From Viola odorata (taxonomy: Eukaryota > Streptophyta > Magnoliopsida > Malpighiales > Violaceae), in contig OY829546.1 in the NCBI GenBank assembly GCA_963691705.1, forward strand, positions 10,116,001 through 10,180,000: 64,000 nucleotides of DNA, in the 5' to 3' direction. Both the position numbers and the translations under genes were made by a program. Below, one piece after another: positions 1-12,900 of this stretch (positions are counted from its first letter, which is position 1; each line of letters starts with the position of its first letter). The notes beneath the pieces were generated by a model. The model did no database searches and was not told where the DNA came from. It was given only the letters and a program-made list of their open reading frames with translations.

Positions 1-400
1 GCCTAGTTTCTTCTCCACATTTAGGTTTCTGGAAATTTTGAAGCTTCTTTAATGATTCATTTTGACTATTTCCTGTACTTGATGTTGATGGAGGGGTCTT
101 AGCATTCTTGGTTGATAAAGGATGTGTGCAAGTAATCATCATTTACTTGCACTTGGATTATAGCATGTTGATACAGTTTTCATGTCCAAAATCTGTGTGG
201 AAGACCAGAAAGTAGTGCATATATGCTGCCTAATTAGTTTGAATTATAGGAGCTAGGTTCCTGGTTTCTTTGCAAATTCGGGTTTCTGGGAATTTTGAAG
301 CATCTCTAATGATTCGTTCTGACTATTTTCTGTATTAGATGTTGATGGAGGGGTCTTAGCGTTCTTGGTTTATAAAGCATGTGTTCATGTAATCATAAAA
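1..400. repeat. diverged direct repeat, two copies of about 145 bp
   Basis: Positions 1-145 and about 256-400 are two copies of the same sequence in direct orientation, with a period of about 255 bp. Shared blocks include ggtttctgg, attttgaagc, gatgttgatggaggggtctt and ttcttggtt, in the same order and spacing and with scattered substitutions. The repeat lies just upstream of the NRPD7/NRPE7 reading frame, probably in its 5' UTR, leader intron or promoter. No coding capacity is visible. Apart from the repeat, the 550 bases before the gene hold only a plausible leader-intron acceptor at about 550. Confidence 0.8.
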
Positions 401-566
401 TGGCAGTTGCTTTATCTTGGCTTGGTCCTTAATGTATTTTCCAGGTTCTATGTGGAATCTATGTTGGATGATTATCAACAGTCACTCGTTAGTTATATTG
501 CATCAGCTGGTAAAGGAACTTCTTTGTGAGTTCTAAATTTCTTTTGACAGATTGCAGAGGAGAAAA

Positions 567-1097
567 ATGTTCCTCAAAGTACAGCTGCCTTGGAATGTTA
601 TAATCCCTGCTGAAAACCTGGATGAAAAGGGACTGATGCTTCAAAAGTCCATAATTGTCCGACTGTTGGACGACTTTGCTAATAAGAAGGCAACAAAAGA
701 ACTAGGTTACTTCCTTGCTGTCACAACTTTGGAGAGCATAGGTGAGGGAAGAGTCAGGCTGCAAACTGGTGATGTGTTGTTCCCTGTTGTTTTTAACGGG
801 ATAACATTCAAGATTTTTAAGGGAGAGGTCATCGAGGGGGTAGTTCACAAGGTGCTCAAGCATGGGGTTCTTTTACGATGTGGACCAATTGAAAGCATTT
901 TCCTTTCAGAAAAGAAGATGCCTGATTACCGCTTCATTCCTGGAGAAAATCCAGTTTTTTTCAATGATAAGACCCCAAAGATTGAGAAAGACGCAGTGAT
1001 TCGCGCCACTGTGATTGGTACGAAGTGGATGGAAGCAGAGAGGGAATTCCAGGCATTGGTCAGTTTGGAGGGTGATTATCTTGGTCCAGTGGCTTAG
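567..1097 (+). CDS. NRPE7: DNA-directed RNA polymerase IV/V subunit 7 (Rpb7-like)
   Basis: A single open exon of 176 codons. The product is the Rpb7-family stalk subunit of the plant-specific nuclear RNA polymerases IV and V, which act in RNA-directed DNA methylation. The N-terminal half (SHS2/RNP-like) begins MFLKVQLPWNV and contains IGEGRVR near residue 60. The C-terminal half is the OB-fold S1-like part, with FKGEVIEGVVHKVLKHG and MPDYRFIPGENP, and it ends in EGDYLGPVA. The MFLKVQLPW start and KKATKELGY match NRPD7/NRPE7 rather than Pol II NRPB7. The length agrees with the family (about 175 aa). The ATG at 567 is used; the frame extends 15 bases upstream without another ATG, and a pyrimidine-AG at about 550 suggests a 5' leader intron. 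I cannot tell the D7 from the E7 paralogue. Confidence 0.93.
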   Translation: MFLKVQLPWNVIIPAENLDEKGLMLQKSIIVRLLDDFANKKATKELGYFLAVTTLESIGEGRVRLQTGDVLFPVVFNGITFKIFKGEVIEGVVHKVLKHGVLLRCGPIESIFLSEKKMPDYRFIPGENPVFFNDKTPKIEKDAVIRATVIGTKWMEAEREFQALVSLEGDYLGPVA

Positions 1098-2114
1098 TAG
1101 TCTTTGTGTTGATTTTCTTTTTCTTAAGGCATCAAACGCTTTTGTATATTCGCGTTTGTCTGCACTCACTGGACTTGAATATACTCTGCTAATTATTCTG
1201 CTAAATCATAGCAGTTATCGGTCAATTATGTAGCTTATTTTTCCTTCTTACGTTCTGATCTTGTTTTTGTGACGTTGCTGTGGATGTTGTGCAGAATAGG
1301 TTCAGAAATTGAAAAAGTTTTGTTGAACATGATGAACAGTTCATAGCAGGGTGTATTTGGGTAGTTATTGTCAGATTTCAATAGAGGATGACTGGAATTT
1401 TTTCACTCTCTAAACTTGAATTCAGTCTATGAAAGTGAATTACTCTCCCAATATGGATTATTTGTTTTCTAAATCCGAACTATTACTTAAAATATTTACC
1501 ATCTCAAAAATGTCTAACTAAACTTATATAAATATAAAAGGTTCCATTGTGTAAAAAGCTTTGAAATTTTAGGCAAAAATGTGACTCAAAATACATTTTA
1601 AGTAATTGAGATACTAACAAAATTGTATTAACTGATGAACGAGTTTCAATTGAATCGATAGATTCCAGGTTTCGATTTCAAGCCCCTCCTGTAGTCTTCG
1701 TCCATATAATGCAGTCTCTTTCGTGCTTTGTTATGCTTATGGCTCCTTCATTTCTGTTGATTTTGATAACTGGGTCTCTCTTTTTTCTCCCCTTGTCTTT
1801 GTAAGTTTCGTGTTTGCTATGATGTTAAAATGTTGGTTTGTTTGCATGGGTGTCTAGGGTTTTAGTTTCGGAGAGCATAGGTGAGGAAGAGTCCGGCCTC
1901 ATACCGGTGATGACCAATTTTTTTTAAAATTAACTATTAAAAAACTTTAAAATTGCAAGTAAAAGGAAGCTGTAAATATAGATATTTTTATATAATTTAC
2001 CCTCTCTTTTTTTTAGCAATTAAAAAGCGCTGTAAATTTTTTCACCTTCATAAATAAGGCTCAAGGTGTAGACTGTAGTAACTAGAAGGCTGCCCTTGGT
2101 TACTTTATCTTTGC
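1098..2114. other. intergenic, NRPE7 to NOL
   Basis: About 1 kb, A+T-rich. It holds the 3' UTR of the polymerase subunit gene, a short copied fragment of that gene's coding sequence (1863-1912, listed separately) and, near 1988, a TATA-like ttatataat about 125 bases before the NOL start. Nothing else is recognisable. Confidence 0.6.
1863..1912 (+). pseudogene. fragment of NRPE7 coding sequence
   Basis: About 45-50 bases match the coding sequence of the upstream gene at 729-775. Both carry gagagcataggtgagg followed by agagtc, ggct or ggcc, and ggtgatg. One base is missing relative to the gene and several are substituted, so the reading frame is not kept. It is an isolated exon scrap about 1.1 kb downstream of its parent, consistent with a decayed local duplication. 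It is too short to be functional. Confidence 0.6.
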
Positions 2115-5100
2115 ATGCACATTTCCAATCCATCATCAAATTTGACAATGGCAGTTCCTTCCACTTCTCTTCACTTCCCTTCTCCTCACATCCACAGGAT
2201 TTCTTCCTCTCCATCTCTATTTCCTCCACACTTCAACTCTTACGCTCTCTTTAGAGTTGCTTCCCGCCAAAAACAGACCAATCCAAAAAACCTCACCAAC
2301 ACCAGCATCGCCACTATTGCCAACTCCACGTCTCCAGTAGCAAAGGCTGAAAATTCAGAGCGAAAAGAACCCATGGTGCCTCCTTACAATGTCCTTATCA
2401 CTGGGTCAACAAAGGGTCTGTGTTTATCCTAGTAATTTAGCCCATTCCTAATTAGCATTCATTTTACTTTTGGACTAGAAATAGGGAGTTTTCTGTTCGA
2501 ATTTCTTGTTTCTTTTGGGTTAGTTTCGTGGTGTTTGGATGAAATTCATGAACCCAATTCATGGTTTGATTTGTTTTAGCTGTTATCTTTCATAGCGGAT
2601 ATATTGATTTAAATGCTGTTGAGCTAAGATTATCTGCATCCATCTCTCCATTGCATTGGATTGGTTGCTGAGAAAGTAGTGGTGAGAGTAGGAGATTCAA
2701 TCACTAATGCTTTCTGTTGATAGGATCGAAAGGGGTTTCGAGAATCAGAGTATATAAATTAATGCCTGTACGTTAGCAAGGTTTAGTTCATTTGAGTTTG
2801 CTTTTGGGGCTATCCATGAAATCCAAGCTCTCTTTTTCATCCTTGTATCTGGGTTTCTGAGCAAGAAAAAGAGAAACTTTTGTCAAGAATCAACTTCATT
2901 CGATATTTCAAATATAGTTGGTAGTGATCAGCTCTAGTTGAAGGAACGGGTATGCGCTAGCTGAAGAATGTTTAAAACTGTCATCTTAGTCTATTTTTCT
3001 TGGTCAGTTTGTTTGTATATAATTTGCTATTTACTTTTGATTTAGGAATTGGATATGCACTGGCCAAGGAGTTTCTAAAGGCAGGTGACAACGTCCTAGT
3101 TTGTTCAAGATCTGGTATGGACTTGATGCATTTGGCTGTTTTCAATTTTCTAAGGCATTTACCATTGTTACCTTTGAGCGAACTTTCTATGCAAAAGCTC
3201 ATAAGCATGATAATGATCTTTTAAGTAAGAAGCATTCCCATGCGTTCTGTGTAGTAAAACTAAACTGATGCACGAGTTTTAACCAGCTTGCCATGATGTC
3301 TATGTGTGTGGATGCAAATCTTTCCTTAGTGATGCGTAAGCAACAACATTGATCGAGAAGGAACAAACTACTTTCGGAAAGGGAGAATTGATATTGCTCT
3401 AGGAAAGGCATATGTTCTCAGAATTCAAAATTAGTGACGTGGAAACCATGTATTGTGCAGGAAGGCATGGCCTAAAACTTAAGTGTCCTCCATGTTTTCA
3501 GCATAACCTTAGTATATTATTCATGCTAATTAGATCTAAGTTCTATCTATTGTTTGGCACCTGGGCTTTTGCTTTTGATTTTCTGGATGTGTACATTTCA
3601 TAGAAATTAGTCGGCCTTTTGTAAATCCTGAATCCTGATGTGTACCCTTTTTTTTCTACTAAATGTGAAGAAATAACAAATGGACTTGAGATGTTGAGAT
3701 TATGCCAGAGATATATGTCAATCTTGCAATTGAAGTGCCAAATTGTAAGAGTTGATTTCTCTTTACTGCAATTTTTGACAGCTGAAAGGGTGGAATCTGC
3801 GGTTCAAAGCCTGAGACAAGAATTCGGGGAGCAGCATGTGTGGGTAGCTCCTGCAATACTTTTTACCTGGTTGTCATTTCTATTGATTTCCATATTCCTT
3901 ATGTTACTCTTTCCTAAATGTTCTTTTCTTTACTTAATTTGTTCCTGACCATGCTGCAATTTCTGCTTTATAGGGTACAAAATGCGATGTTAGGGAAGGG
4001 CAGGATGTCAAGGACTTGGTTGCGTTTGCTCAACAAAACCTTAAATACATTGATATATGGGTATTTATCTCAAATTTCTTGATTCCATCACTTCTCTGTT
4101 TCTCTGTGCTTCAATGAAGTTGGTTAAAGGACCTTTTCTCTTGTGATGTTGTTAGGGAAACTTAACCTTGTAAACATAAAGGCCTAAACTCTGTCTTTAT
4201 AATTGCATGATACTTTACTCAGTAATTAATGACGTCACAACCACGAGTGCACGGACTTCATACCTTAGGATGAAAACTATACCAAGATATTTTCTCTTTC
4301 GATACTGACGTTGGGTAGGGCTATTAACAAGAATTAAACTTATAAGGGGTTGATTAATGACCCTTTCCTTTTGCATTACCAAGTGAGGGGTATTTTAACT
4401 AACCTTATATTTCTGCTGATGACTTTCCTGCATGAATTTTACAATATGGAGTTGGTAACAGATGGCTTTTTTCCTTTTCTCTCTCTGTTGAAGTTAAGAG
4501 TGGAAAGTTAAAACACATTTTCGTGCTTTGAGTATGGCGAAGTTCTTACTCTATGTAGTAACCTGACTAGGCTTAGTTCTGCCACTCTCTTACCTCTTCT
4601 TGAGAATGATGCAGATTAATAATGCAGGATCAAATGCATATAGCTTCAAGCCCCTAGCGGAAGCTTCTGATGAAGATCTTATGTGAGCATCATATTCTTT
4701 CTGTTTTCCTCTTTGTTATTTTCCCCCGTCTATCCTGGTTAGTTGCAGTGATTAGTTGTTTTTCTTTTGGACTTTGTGCAGAGAAGTTGTCACTACCAAC
4801 ACCCTGGGTTTAATGATTTGTTGTCGCGAGGTAAAAAAAAAGTCCTTCTTGTTGATTGTAAATCTGACCCATTTCTCACACATTTCCATTCTGAAGGCTA
4901 TAAAGATGATGTTGAACCAATCACGAGGGGGTCATGTATTCAACATTGACGGAGCTGGTTCAGATGGAAGGCCTACACCCAGGTATTCTCATTTTTATGG
5001 TTGTCTTTGGCCTCTCCTAAGTAGGTTTCGCTAAGTTATGAGCTCGTAATTTTTTTCCTATCATAACAATGCTTGTCACTTTGTGGTGGAGGCATGAGCT

Positions 5101-7012
5101 TCTTTAGTGATTGCTAAAGCAATGTTGCTATGGCCATACATGTAGATCCGTGGAATATTGGTCATAAATGGTGCTTACTATTGTATGGTTAGGTTCCAAG
5201 AAGGAATGATAATGTGATAGCATCTGGCTTGTTCTTCTGTATGGAAAATATTCATGGTCCTTCTATGTGTGCTCTTCATAGTTCTCAGCCAGCCTTTTCC
5301 ATCCCGCCTCTTTAATTTAGCTGTTCACTACTGATGGGAAATGGGAAAGGATTGGACATTTCATAGAGGCAAAAGTCTTCACTGTTTGGGCACATTAGGG
5401 TTAAATGGGCTAACTCAAAAGTGCACACCATACTATTTCTATGGTCCTACAATACACCTTTGCTTACTTATACTTCATAGACTGTCTTAATACATCAATC
5501 ATTTGTTCCTACTGTATGTATTAGTCATTCCTGCCTCTGGCACTCCATTCATAAACTGAGTTTTGTAAATAGGATGCAAATGGAAGAGGGTCATTTACTA
5601 GCTATATCTGTTGAGTCGATCGAATTCTATGCAGGGGATGCATGATAAAAGGGTCTTAGTAAATGCATTGATTGACCAAGTGATGGGATCTGCACTGGGT
5701 TCAACAGTAAGGGTTGGTTTCAGAAGAGATTTCCCATTCCTAACCCACTTTGAGCCTCTCCTGCCTTCCGCTGCCACCCTTGTTCTGCAACCTATATCAG
5801 ATCGATGACTGGTAAATGTCAAGAAGCATGTTGTGCATCACTTTCACCTTCTAGGAAATATAACATTGTTTCTCTTCATTTGATTTTAGCTCTTTTCTTC
5901 TTGAGATCCACCAGTACTATATGTGATCTTTGTCACAAGTTTATTGATCTCCTCTACTTTTCTGTTTTACATTGTCTACATTAAGTCCTTGGAGTCATCT
6001 CTCATTGAATGCTTACCATTTTCTCTACTTATTTCCTCCTTTTTCCTGTAGATTTGCTGCTTACGGGGCAACTAAACGCAGTGTAGTTCATCTAACAAAA
6101 TCATTACAGGTACTCCCTAACTTGTTTTGCCTGGCTATAGCATATCGGAAGGGGAAAAAATAAAGTTATTGTTTCCAACACCCATATTTTCCAGAACTTG
6201 TTTAACTGCTGGGATATCTGTAAGAGTTGCTTCATGCTGATACATACATTTGCTATTTGTTTGTTTTGGTATAGGCGGAGCTACAGATGCAAAATGTTCA
6301 AAATGTTGTAGTGCATAATTTGTCGGTATGCTTGCTTTATTTGAGTAATATTTCCGTTTCAAGATAACCTGCTGCTTGAATTTTTTGCACAAATAAGTAA
6401 CTCACTGCAATGTGAATATTGTTTTACTGTTGGTTTGGATCTTAAGCCCCTTTATAGAAAGGTGGGAATGTCGTTTTCATTTTTTCCCTTTCCTTTTCTT
6501 GGTTTTGCGTTGCAGCCTGGAATGGTGACAACAGATCTTCTCATGTCTGGAGCCACCACAAAACAGGTTCAAATAAAGATTATGCATTTGGTTGGGGTCA
6601 TTTCGAGGGCTCACAATCGATAAACTAAATTTTTATCTCATATATTGCAGGCCAAGTTCTTCATCAATGTGTTGGCAGAACCAGCTGACGTGGTAAGATT
6701 TTTCTTCACTTTCCTCAAGTCGTGAAGTATACAATTTTATCATGTTTTCTGTTTACAACAGGTTGCACAGTACTTGGTCCCAAACATCAGATCGATACCT
6801 ACAAATGGGTCAGGAAAACCAACTTACATTCGTTTTCTTACTGGATTGAAAGCCTATTCGCAGATTTTTGCAGTTAAGTGGAATATTTTTGTGTTTGGTT
6901 GGTTATTAGCAGCTTTAGTAGTGTAACGGTTCTGTGTTCTGATCGGTTGTTTGCTCATAAGCAGAGGTTTGCTTTTGGCACGAGAAGAAACAAGTACTTG
7001 CTTGAAGATTGA
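2115..7012 (+). CDS. NOL: chlorophyll(ide) b reductase NOL, chloroplastic (SDR)
   Basis: NYC1-like reductase, which converts chlorophyll b to 7-hydroxymethyl chlorophyll a in the thylakoid, the first step of chlorophyll b breakdown and LHCII turnover. Thirteen exons: 2115-2415, 3046-3114, 3782-3843, 3974-4060, 4615-4682, 4782-4830, 4897-4982, 6052-6109, 6275-6325, 6516-6566, 6651-6692, 6762-6872, 6965-7012. They join in phase to 360 aa (known NOLs are about 350). Residues 1 to about 85 are Ser/Thr/Pro-rich, fitting a transit peptide. The Rossmann cofactor motif TGSTKGIG is at about 96-103, NNAG at 175-178, and the YGATK catalytic pair Y245/K249 follows NIDGAGSDG, whose Ser is the likely third catalytic residue. 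The C-terminus ends RNKYLLED. A second ATG at 2148 (MAVPSTS) is an equally good start. All introns are GT-AG. In Arabidopsis NOL works in a complex with NYC1. Confidence 0.95.
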
Positions 7013-8261
7013 AGTCTAATGAATCAAGATTGTGGTGGTCGTTGAACTCTTATGTTGTATTTTACGATAGATAAGAATTTATTTGCGCGATGTGCTTAGA
7101 GTTGTTTGTGTGATGCACTTTAGCTAAGGTTGAACTTACCACTGTACTTAGCTGACCTTTTTTTTTTTGAAGGGGTACTTAGCTGACCTTAGCAGGTAAT
7201 AAACAGATCATTGTTTGGTGTCTCGTGGCTTGAAAGAAATCATTTCGTGAAAGAAGTAAACATTTCTCGAAAGTTCGTGAAAGCAAACATCTCCAAAATG
7301 AATCTTTGGCCTTTCAGTACCATCGCAACTCACACAATTGCAGTAATCAGATTTGAAGTTGCAGACACAGGAGCTATTACTGATATTGCAAAAACATGTT
7401 ATATAAAGGAACCAGAAACGCAATGCTCAACCATCCCAAAATGCAAAATTCATTTAAAAGACAGGAATAGCCACCAGATATGAGAACTCAAAATAAACAG
7501 ATTTGAATGACAAAAAGGAAATGCAGGGAACCATTTGATAAAAAGTAGAAAGCAGTAAGAAAGATAGCCCAACACATCAGAAATGCTGAAAAAGAGCACG
7601 GACCAGCCAGAGTAACTACTATCAAAGCTGGAGAGCAAAACCATTCCGTTATCCAGTGAAGAAGAATATTTACTGATGGAACATCAAGCCACAGCACGGC
7701 ATTAACATTTATTCCCCCAACCATCCAACATATCCAGAAATTCTCACAAACATAATCCACATTGTTTAAAAGTTGACTAAAATCAATAACTATGAGATAC
7801 CACTAGATCATGCCTGCTTGCCTTCCCATAACTTTATCATTCACTACAGCCACGACGTACTCCCCATGTAGGGGCAATCATCCTTCCCTACCTCTCTATC
7901 TACCCAAACAAGAATCCTGCATAACCCCGTTTTCTAAAAAACTTCAATTTCCAATACCTGAATGATAAACATTCTCCAATTCAACTCAAACAAACCCACC
8001 TTCCACTACTCTTTAGACACAAAAATGACCTAACTTAAGATGACTTAATCCAAACATGCCAGTAAAACACAATTAATGAACACATAAAAAAAGGAAGGTT
8101 AACTACAGTATGACAGCAATCCTTGTAGATGACATTTATATATAGAAATCAAAGACTCACGCAAGGTTCACTAGCAACAACAATAGTAAAACACATCACA
8201 TAAGTAACACAATTACAATAACAACAATGAGAGGATAAATCACTAAATGTTTCATAAACCT
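7013..8261. other. intergenic between convergent NOL and membrane-protein gene
   Basis: Holds the two facing 3' UTRs. The 16-mer gtacttagctgacctt occurs twice, at 7144-7159 and 7175-7190, separated by a T-run and gaagggg. This looks like slippage or a small duplication. No coding exon or RNA gene is recognised. Confidence 0.6.
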
Positions 8262-8819
8262 CTAGGCTTTAACTGCTTCAGCTGCAGGAATCTTCACGTA
8301 CCCCAATTTCTTCAGCTTGGCAATATCATCATCTTCATCAGACTCCTCATTAACGAATTCATAGGAAGCAGAACGCCAAGTGAAGACTGACCAAACCAAG
8401 TACATAGAAGCCGCGGTGAGCGCGCCGCAACCGACGCCGAACAGCAAAGCCACAACCACACTGAGGATATCCTTGGTGCGTTCTCGGAGAGACGAGATGT
8501 CGTAGGAACCGACGGAGGAAGCGAAGGGGAGAGAGGGGAAAGATTCTTGACGCACAGGGCGGCGGATCTCCTGAGGGACGCGATGAAGCCGAGGGAAGAA
8601 AGGGCGGCGGGTGAGGATGATCTCGGTGGGGGTGATTTCCGTGACGACGGCGACGAAACCAGAGGATTGGTGGTTAGGGTTAGAGAAGAGGGGTTTGATG
8701 GAGACGGAGTAAGAGGTGATGAAGAGAGCCTTGCATGGTCTGCCGGCGGAGACGGTGACGGAGAGGAGAGCGATCAAGAGGGAGAGGAAGAGGAAATGCG
8801 ATGATGATGATGACGCCAT
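8262..8819 (-). CDS. putative type I membrane protein, plant-specific small family
   Basis: Single-exon gene for 185 aa. Residues 1-25 form a clear signal peptide (Ser-rich start, then FLFLSLLIALLSVTVSA). A short lumenal domain follows (26 to about 115), then a strong membrane segment at about 117-147 (ILSVVVALLFGVGCG onward). The cytosolic tail has an acidic cluster NEESDEDDD at 157-165 and ends KLGYVKIPAAEAVKA. The predicted topology is lumenal N-terminus and cytosolic C-terminus in the secretory pathway. It resembles plant proteins annotated only as putative type I membrane protein, and the molecular role is unknown. The ATG at 8819 is the first one in frame with a signal peptide. A paired TGGGCT element lies about 160 bases upstream. 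Confidence 0.8.
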   Translation of the reverse strand: MASSSSSHFLFLSLLIALLSVTVSAGRPCKALFITSYSVSIKPLFSNPNHQSSGFVAVVTEITPTEIILTRRPFFPRLHRVPQEIRRPVRQESFPSLPFASSVGSYDISSLRERTKDILSVVVALLFGVGCGALTAASMYLVWSVFTWRSASYEFVNEESDEDDDIAKLKKLGYVKIPAAEAVKA

Positions 8820-9939
8820 GGTCGTTTTTGGAGGAGAAGGATAGATTCTGAGACGAGGAAAGAATGGGAGGAAAGAAGAGAAAGGAGGTGACGTTGACTT
8901 GGTTCTTTTTTTTAATAGTATATAATTATTATTTGTTTTATTTGTGTGGACTAAAAGAAAGTTGAGGAAATAAATATAAATGGGCTGGGCTATTTAATTT
9001 GTATTCTCAATAATAAAATGGTGTATTTTTCCCGCCTTAAGAAGATGGACGCAAGGACATAGGATAGACCAAAACATGAATCATCATATCTCTGTACTGC
9101 TCCATTTCATTTCAGAGCACTGCATCATAAATGTTTTCAGTCCAATGCCAATTATTTATTTCCAATCTGGGCTGGTGAGATTTTTACCCCTCCAGGGACC
9201 AGGCTCCAAGTTCCAACTCCAGTTCAGTTTTCTGACTGAAACAGTAGAGCCACTTATTTCTACTAGCAGTGACAAAAACATTGGATTGGGACCAGGAATT
9301 TAAGAGCCTTAAAGACTGTAGCAGCGTAGCTCATGTCACTTTTTCTAGGAGTTGGTACAATAAATAACTAGGCCTGTGACATGGAATCTCTCCAACCTTG
9401 TTATATACTTATCCTTAACTCTAGTTCGAGTCTAGAGAATTGAAAAAATATATGTATCATGTTAGGAGAGCCGCTTTTTTCGGACAAGACAATATTAGAA
9501 TGAAATTAGTCAAAAATATTAAAGGAGACTGAAAAGGTTAGCTAAAGACAGTAGAGTCCCACTTTTAACTATTTGGATATAGAATTTTAATACTACCATA
9601 TCAGAATAACTGTTAAACTCAAAGTCATAACTTGCAAAGTGAGGCTCCAGAATTGGTTTGTATTTAGTTCACTATCCACCACAAAAACAAAGCAATATGT
9701 AACCAGTACATCTCTGTGGTACCCAAAAAATGCTAATTTACACTGATTTTTTTTTTCCGATACAAGGTATATTGGTGAAAAGACAAACCCTAAGTATTAC
9801 AACCTCTATCCTTTGGATAGTAAACTATGAAAAATGGGGAAACAAGAGTGATTCCCTTAAGAAGACAAAGAATATGATTTCTCTTTCTTTTTTCCTTTAC
9901 AAAAAAGAAATTAACTGAACAAAGAACAAAAGTATCCTT
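8820..9939. other. intergenic, membrane-protein promoter and ALA1 3' flank
   Basis: Bases 8820 to about 9000 are the promoter side of the minus-strand membrane-protein gene. From there to 9939 the sequence is the downstream flank of ALA1. No coding exon is supported. Short open frames at 9076-9303 and 9730-9918 show no recognisable protein. Confidence 0.55.
8981..8991. promoter_or_regulatory. paired site II (TGGGCT) elements
   Basis: Two overlapping TGGGCT motifs (8981-8986 and 8986-8991) lie 162-172 bases upstream of the minus-strand start at 8819. Site II (TGGGCC/T) elements bind TCP factors in plant housekeeping promoters. The motif is seen; its function here is inferred. Confidence 0.45.
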
Positions 9940-12900
9940 TTATCTCCTAGACTGGTGTGATACTGGGTTCAATTCCATCCCTTCTACTGTTCCTATCGAC
10001 CTCGGATTTCCAAATTTCTCAGCTTCTCTTGCAATCTGGATATCACAAGGTCTGAAGTATTGATAAGTTACTTTTACAATGAAACGCGGAACTACCGCTG
10101 CTACAACTATACAGAGCAAGCACACCCAAAACTGTCTCGTCTGCGCAAGATGGAAGAAAGCCCTGCGAAATCACAATAGAGTTGCGAAAATCAGCCATAG
10201 CACTTGCATAAAAAAAAATACGGAGTATTTTATCAGTACAATGCATTTCATTGGCGATTAAGAGTTATCTGATGGGTACATTCAAAGCCTCATTTCGTAT
10301 CTATGGACTAAATCAGAACTTTGAGCATGGCCATCCATCAAAACAGAAATGAGCGACAGTATCCAAGAAAAGGTATGACACAAATGTTGCAATGATGCAT
10401 ATTAAAAACAAAATGAAAAATATTCTCAAAAACGCATTGCATATGTAAAAATATGGAACTGACAGGTTGATATGATAAAGAAGAGGGCATACCAGTAACC
10501 AACAAGATTGGGCATTGCATCAATGATTATGACGCAAAGGAAAGTTGCAAGAATAGATCCCCAAATAGCTGCATGAGTTATCCAATTCCACCGCATCACA
10601 TCCATGGCCAAATGCAAGTTAACCAAAATAACCACTGCAAGTGTCCAGATATCTCCTATACTAGGCCCATCAATCGCGGTGGCCCAATATGCAAATAACG
10701 GAACAAAAAAGACGACTATGCTTTGCCAAAAGGTGTCCAGCATTGTCAGCCAAAACAATGTCGAGTTGTAGACCTCGTCCCTGTGGCCGGATCCATAAAG
10801 CTGGGGATGCGCCAAGAGTGTCCTTCTACCTAGATCCTTGTCAAGAATGCCAACAACAATGGTAGGAACTGCCGTGTAGACTATAGAATACAACATGCTA
10901 CTCCATTCATTGATTGCAGTTGTCGAAGTGAAAGCAGTGAAGAGCGCATACCTACATACAGTGCACAAAATATTAACAGCATGTAAATAAGCGAGCTATG
11001 AACTACGAAGGTGTAAATTTTCAGTTTGACAGAAGTGTACACTTCCTATTAGAGCTTGGTTGTAGAAAGCATGTATCTTTATCCATTTTTACTCAATTAA
11101 GAACTTAAATGTAGGTGTATTTCAAACAAAGATAAATACAGGCATATTCACATGTGATAGTATAGCATAAGATGGGGGAAAAAAATAGAAAGACATACTC
11201 CATCTAAGTATCACTCACCAAAACAAAAGAAACACGAACACTGCATTCCTGTAGAAATTGTACAGTATCATGTAACCCATTCGCTGGTAATTCCAATGTC
11301 CATGGACCAATAAAAGTGGGACTAAGAATCTGAATTGACCCATTGCAAAATCTGATGACATTACAGCTTGCCGGCCCTCTTGCCCGCTGATGCCAACCCC
11401 CACGTCAGCCATTTGGATCATTGAAACATCATTAGCACCTGTAAACATCGAGCAGAGTTTTTCAATATTTGCAAAAAAAACAACAAGGAGCAGGACATGT
11501 GAAGCTAAAGTCACCAATAAATGAGGAAATAAGAAATTACCATCCCCAATGGCAAGTGTCATCTCGGAAGTCCTTTTCTTCACAAGGGCGACAATACCAG
11601 CTTTCTGCAATGGAGCTACACGGCAACACAGAACCACAGAACATCTGCTAGCTAATTGGAACAGCTGCAGTATGGGAAAGTAAGCTACATCAGGACTTAA
11701 GTGCATTATTAGAAACAGAAAAAAGAGGGTAAATATATACATATATCTTAGCAATTAGGTGTATACCAGTTCTTCAAGGTCACTGTCAAGAATATAAACA
11801 AGGCTGGTACCATCAAGAATTAAGGCCACTGGGCTTACTGGAGCTCCGGGACTTGCTCCACCGTTGTCTGTTGTACCAGAAACAGCCATGAGCTTCTTAG
11901 ACATGACCAAGGCATCTTCTAAATTATTTTTACATGACTCTTTAGAGTGGATATTGATGATAATCTGGGTCATTCTGTTTGTTAAGAGTTTTGAGGAGTA
12001 ACCAATTGATATAGCAGTTTCTTGTTTGTCCCCAGTCAAAACCCACACTTTAATCCCTGCTGTTCTCAGAGATTCTATAGCTTCCGGCACCCCTAGCTGT
12101 AATTTATCCTCAATTGCTGACGCACCCAGTATAGCAAGACTGTGTTCGATGTTGCTAGCAACCTTCCGAAGCAAAGCAGCCCTACCAATTAAAGCTGTGC
12201 TAGCTACCTCAAAGGTAGACTGCCACTGTTCAAATTCTGAATCATTCAATTCACGCATTCCCATAACAAGTGTTCTCAAACCACGGGACGAGTAACTGTG
12301 AATATGGCCTTCAGTTGCATGTGCTGTTCTCTTGTTCAAAGATCTATCCATCACCTTAAACATGGATGAGTCAGCACCTTTAACAAAGACTTTCACACTC
12401 TTGTCAGGGCATCCCAATATAACTGACATCCTCTTCCGATCACTGTCAAACTCATGCAAACCCAAGACATCGAACCTGCACTGCCCATAAGGGATAGTCC
12501 ACCAGAAGCAAAGAACAGTAAGAACCACAACATTCATACTTCATAATCACAATCATAAAATATCATTAAAATATCATTCTTCCTTCTTATGAAAAGTTTA
12601 AAGTACACCAGCTACTGTTGCTAGTGATCAACAGTAACCACTCCAAGCAGGGCCAAGACTTCTAATATTAGTGTTATTGTCAATAATGCTCATCTTCAGT
12701 TGTAAAACTATTGCATGAAATTACCTATAATCCTAATCATGAGGCACCCACCATAATTGTAACAAAACATTATCCAATCAATTAAGCTTTTCAATGCATT
12801 CAACTTAGAAGTGGCAGCATATGTTGTGGTTTTATCACCATTAAAATGCTAAGGACCACTGTGGAAGTAATAGAAGTATGGCAAAGAAATGGGGGAGAAA

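Noticed and set aside
552..566. Extending the NRPE7 frame upstream of ATG 567
   Set aside because: The extra codons begin with TTG and lie at or before a probable leader-intron acceptor. Family proteins start at MFLKVQLPW.
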